In this document: piece by piece, positions 30,595 through 32,948 of the stretch | How the letters are laid out: every line of letters begins with the position of its first letter | How positions within the stretch are numbered: the stretch's first letter is position 1 | NCBI GenBank assembly: GCA_002796205.1 | Contig: PCWO01000050.1 | Span: 3,090 to 36,037 of the forward strand | DNA: 32,948 bases | Source: Candidatus Liptonbacteria bacterium CG11_big_fil_rev_8_21_14_0_20_35_14 | Lineage (GTDB): Bacteria; Patescibacteriota; Minisyncoccia; UBA6257; XYB1-36-10 | Reading direction: 5' to 3' | The notes under the pieces: generated by a model | Database searches by the model: none | Told to the model about the DNA's origin: nothing | What the model saw: the letters and a program-made list of their open reading frames with translations, nothing else | Translations under genes and position numbers: made by a program

Positions 30595-31674
30595 TTATTT
30601 GTTTAAAAAAATTGTTTGAGTTGGGTAAGCAAACTCTATGCCATCTTTTTCAAATATTTCTTTCATTTTTAAATTAACTTCTTGATTAGCGTCCATATAA
30701 TCATTGTATTCCGGAGAGTTTATAAAATAGACAGCCTCAAAAGTTAGATCAGACGGGCCGAAAGAAATAAAGTGAGTGCGGTCAAAGCGTAATTTATCAA
30801 CGCTTTCAATTATGTCTTTAATAATTTGAGGGATTCTCTTTAATTTATCATTATCTGTTTGATAGACAACTCCAAACTTAAAAGCAATCCTTCTTTCTTT
30901 CATTTTTTTAAAATTTTGAATACGGGCCGAAACTAACTCTTGATTACTAATAACCACCTCTTCGCCTTGAAGAGCTCTTAGTCTGGTAGTTTTAATACCT
31001 ATTTTTTCAACAGTGCCCATATTTTGACCAACAACTATAAAATCGCCAACTTTAAAAGGCTTATCAAAATAGATAGCAAAAGAACTAAATAAATCCCCTA
31101 ATATATTTTGAATAGCTAAAGCGACGGCAATACCTCCAATACCAAGACCAGCGATGAGCGAGGTTATATCTATACCGAGGTTTGAAAGAACTAATAGACC
31201 GCCTGTTACCCAGAGAATTATTTTTATAATTATTTTTAAACTTTGGACGGCCGATTTAGAATCTTTATCTTTTTCTCCACTTGAAACTTTTGATACTACA
31301 TATTCGGCTATTATTTGAAAGGCTATTATAAATTGATAAACAATCCATATTATTAAAATAGTATCTATAATTTTTTGAGCAGTATCATCTATTGATATAA
31401 ATGTAAGGGCGAAATATAAAGCTAAAAATAAATAGAATGGAGGTTTTAGAGTGTCAATAACTTTAATAACGGTATCATCTATGTCGGTCTTAGTTTTTTT
31501 AGCCAGACTAGAAAGTTTAAAGACTACAAAGCTTTGTATTATTTTAAATATAATAATAAAAGCTATTAAAGCGATTAAGGCTATAAGATATTCTTTATAT
31601 GTATTATGCCACAAAGATGTTTGTAAAATTGGAAGATTTAAAAAATTTATTATTTTTTCAAAATATTGAGTCAT
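30595..31674 (-). CDS. mscS: small-conductance mechanosensitive channel MscS
   Basis: 359 aa. Four or five N-terminal membrane helices precede the pore helix SLIAGLGIGGIAVALAIQN, followed by the beta domain FDKPFKVGDFIVV and GTVEKIGIKTTRLRALQGEE then VVISNQELV. The C-terminal alpha/beta domain ends near FAYPTQTIFL. It opens under membrane tension and lets solutes escape on osmotic downshift. It has extra N-terminal helices compared with the E. coli protein (286 aa). With the MscS-related protein at 28056, two such genes lie within 3 kb. No Shine-Dalgarno. Confidence 0.95.
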   Translation of the reverse strand: MTQYFEKIINFLNLPILQTSLWHNTYKEYLIALIALIAFIIIFKIIQSFVVFKLSSLAKKTKTDIDDTVIKVIDTLKPPFYLFLALYFALTFISIDDTAQKIIDTILIIWIVYQFIIAFQIIAEYVVSKVSSGEKDKDSKSAVQSLKIIIKIILWVTGGLLVLSNLGIDITSLIAGLGIGGIAVALAIQNILGDLFSSFAIYFDKPFKVGDFIVVGQNMGTVEKIGIKTTRLRALQGEEVVISNQELVSARIQNFKKMKERRIAFKFGVVYQTDNDKLKRIPQIIKDIIESVDKLRFDRTHFISFGPSDLTFEAVYFINSPEYNDYMDANQEVNLKMKEIFEKDGIEFAYPTQTIFLNK

Positions 31675-31724
31675 GTATACATACTAACTATTTTTGATTT
31701 TTAGGTCAAAAACTAACTATCATT

Positions 31725-32672
31725 TTATATAAGATTTTTTAATATTTTTTCTACATCTTTGGAGTTTTTGGCGGTCATTAATTTTGCTCTTAATTCTTTG
31801 GCGCCTGCAAAGCCTTCTATATATGAGGCGAAATGTTTTTTCATAATATTAAAGTTTCGATGCGAATGAAGCTTGGCAAAAAGCTTGGTGTGTTTAATTA
31901 GTGTTTTAGCTATTTCGTTAAAAGGTAAGTCTTCTTTTTTGTGTTTTGAGAAAAGCCAAGGATTACCAAAAATGGCGTGACCGAGCATAACGCCGTCTAG
32001 ATTATATTTTTTAGCTATCTCTTTCCCCTCTTCAACTGATTTAATATCACCATTGCCTAAAAAAATAATATGGGGATTTTTAGCTTTTATTATTTGAGCG
32101 ACCCGGCCTATCTCCTCGAAGTTATTTGGAACTTTAGACATCTCTTTTGAGGTGCGCCCATGAAGAGTTATAGCGGCTGGTTCAACCTCAATTAAAGTTG
32201 AAATCCATTTGTCGATTGTATTTTTATTAGTTCCTAATCTAGTTTTTACAGAAACTGGTAAGCCTCCAGCACCTTTCTTGGTTGCTAATATAATTTCTTT
32301 GGCTAATTCTGGTTTATCTATAAGAGCAGAACATACTCCTTGTTTAATTACTTTTTTAACGGGGCACCCCATATTTATATCTATGCCATCAAATTTCATT
32401 TTTTTGAGGAGTTTAGCAGTTTTATAAAAATTATCTGGATTGTTGCCAAAAATTTGAGCGATAATAGGGTGCTCTTTTTTATCAAAATATAAATCTTTAA
32501 TTACTCTTTCTTTACCCTCGCTTATTAAGCCGTCGGTTGAGACAAACCAAGTGAATAAAATATCGGGTCTACCCTTCTCTATTATGATTTGCCTAAAAGC
32601 CGAGTCGGTCACCTCCTCCATGGGAGCCAAAGCGATAATTGGTTTTTTAAGTTTTTGCCAGATGTTTAGCAT
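31725..32672 (-). CDS. dus: tRNA-dihydrouridine synthase
   Basis: 315 aa TIM-barrel flavoenzyme that reduces uridines in tRNA D-loops using FMN and NADPH. It starts with KPIIALAPMEEVTDSAFR. The catalytic Cys103 is in DINMGCPVKKV, Lys143 in VSVKTRLG, and TLHGRTS and FLGNGDI give the flavin and phosphate contacts; LGHAIFGNPWLF ends the barrel. The C-terminal helical domain binds tRNA. It fits the DusB-like bacterial group, but the subfamily is not certain. It is the first gene of its minus-strand run and is divergent from the small unit at 32702. Confidence 0.93.
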   Translation of the reverse strand: MLNIWQKLKKPIIALAPMEEVTDSAFRQIIIEKGRPDILFTWFVSTDGLISEGKERVIKDLYFDKKEHPIIAQIFGNNPDNFYKTAKLLKKMKFDGIDINMGCPVKKVIKQGVCSALIDKPELAKEIILATKKGAGGLPVSVKTRLGTNKNTIDKWISTLIEVEPAAITLHGRTSKEMSKVPNNFEEIGRVAQIIKAKNPHIIFLGNGDIKSVEEGKEIAKKYNLDGVMLGHAIFGNPWLFSKHKKEDLPFNEIAKTLIKHTKLFAKLHSHRNFNIMKKHFASYIEGFAGAKELRAKLMTAKNSKDVEKILKNLI

Positions 32673-32701
32673 ATTGATTTATTAAACAGGAGTTTTAGAA
32701 T

Positions 32702-32730
32702 TTGGCAAATTTATTTTAATTTGATATATT
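32702..32730 (+). promoter_or_regulatory. promoter of a short plus-strand unit
   Basis: TTGGCA (32702-32707), 17 bases, TATATT (32725-32730). Confidence 0.55.
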
Positions 32731-32736
32731 AAATTT

Positions 32737-32895
32737 GCAGTTTAAAAATTTAAAAGGAGGTTTTATATTATGATGTATGTATCACGCCTTAAAAAAATAA
32801 CTAATTTATAGAAAGGGGGTGATCTATATATCTTTTTTATAAGTTGAGGGAGAAAGGTAAAAAAACAAAAGCCCCGAGAAGTATGCGGGGCTTTT
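32737..32895 (+). ncRNA. candidate short structured transcript with leader ORF
   Basis: Between a good promoter and a strong terminator lies a ~160-nt unit with no gene of usual size. GATGTATGTATCAC (32772-32785) pairs with GTGATCTATATATC (32819-32832) in 13 of 14 positions. Two of the pairs are G-U on the plus strand and would be A-C mismatches on the other, which favours the plus strand. The hairpin covers the first codons of a 13-aa ORF and touches a second purine-rich ribosome-like site (GAAAGGGGGTGATC). It may be a small RNA, a leader/attenuator for a gene beyond the window, or a tiny-peptide gene. Confidence 0.4.
32770..32811 (+). CDS. possible 13-codon peptide
   Basis: ATG at 32770 with AAAAGGAGG about 9 bases upstream; MMYVSRLKKITNL then TAG at 32809-32811. 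Basic and short. The ribosome site is one of the best in the window, but so short a frame cannot be proven by eye. Confidence 0.3.
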   Translation: MMYVSRLKKITNL

Positions 32896-32898
32896 TTA
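32866..32898. terminator. bidirectional terminator
   Basis: AAAAGCCCCG/CGGGGCTTTT with T-runs on both sides. It ends the short plus-strand unit and could end a minus-strand gene entering from the right. Confidence 0.85.
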
Positions 32899-32913
32899 AT
32901 TTTTATATTTAAA

Positions 32914-32948
32914 TTATAAAGGACTCACTGTACCTTCTGATGGCTCTG
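32914..32948 (-). CDS. possible C-terminus of a gene entering from the right
   Basis: On the minus strand the last 35 bases read EPSEGTVSPL then TAA (32914-32916), 15 bases before the bidirectional terminator. Only eleven codons are visible, so this is a weak call. Confidence 0.3.
   Translation of the reverse strand, partial: EPSEGTVSPL

Overview
This window looks like the chromosome of a Patescibacteria / Candidate Phyla Radiation (CPR) bacterium, probably Parcubacteria-like. Support: low-GC DNA with A/T-rich codons; compact housekeeping proteins (beta 1065 aa, beta' 1192 aa, a Rel protein without its C-terminal regulatory half); almost no Shine-Dalgarno sequence before housekeeping genes; and a 23S rRNA gene with two group I introns carrying LAGLIDADG-type homing-endonuclease genes. 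TGA, TAA and TAG all behave as stops, so the code is standard (table 11). The phylum is an inference; no 16S gene is present.

Region by region. (A) 1-3650: right end of an integrated element of visibly higher GC, with an XRE regulator (partial), a P-loop ATPase with a winged-helix tail, a 56-aa protein and a large serine recombinase whose last codons and stop run into the 3' end of tRNA-Ala(UGC). (B) 3717-4238: two minus-strand terminators, a candidate structured RNA with 6S-like architecture, then tRNA-Val(GAC) and tRNA-Ile(GAT). (C) 4240-5035: two small membrane proteins, the larger resembling PilO. (D) 5072-9456, plus strand: dprA, topA, rel. (E) 9453-11451, minus: parA-parB. (F) 11520-11939: tRNA-Leu(CAA) and a small four-cysteine orphan gene. 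(G) 11929-20449, minus: rpoB-rpoC-rpsF-ssb-rpsR and a PAP2-family protein with two altered catalytic motifs. (H) 20636-23212: a lipid-anchored-looking or membrane-anchored unknown protein, rodA/ftsW and mltG (cell-wall synthesis). (I) 23275-28030: a 23S-5S operon with no 16S, its own promoter and a leader that looks like an attenuator. (J) 28056-32948: membrane proteins (MscS-related, DedA, MscS), dus, and plus-strand orphan units.

How it fits together: D, E, G and H are core transcription, replication/segregation, stringent response and envelope functions. The less ordinary parts are the recombinase-tRNA junction; the two introns, one inside the sarcin-ricin loop and one at the site used by the I-CreI intron of Chlamydomonas chloroplasts, each with a differently broken endonuclease gene; and several plus-strand mini-units that have their own promoter, strong Shine-Dalgarno, predicted RNA structure and terminator although the neighbouring housekeeping genes lack Shine-Dalgarno sequences. 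These mini-units are the best candidates for undescribed biology here. All calls come from reading the sequence; no database search or folding program was run.
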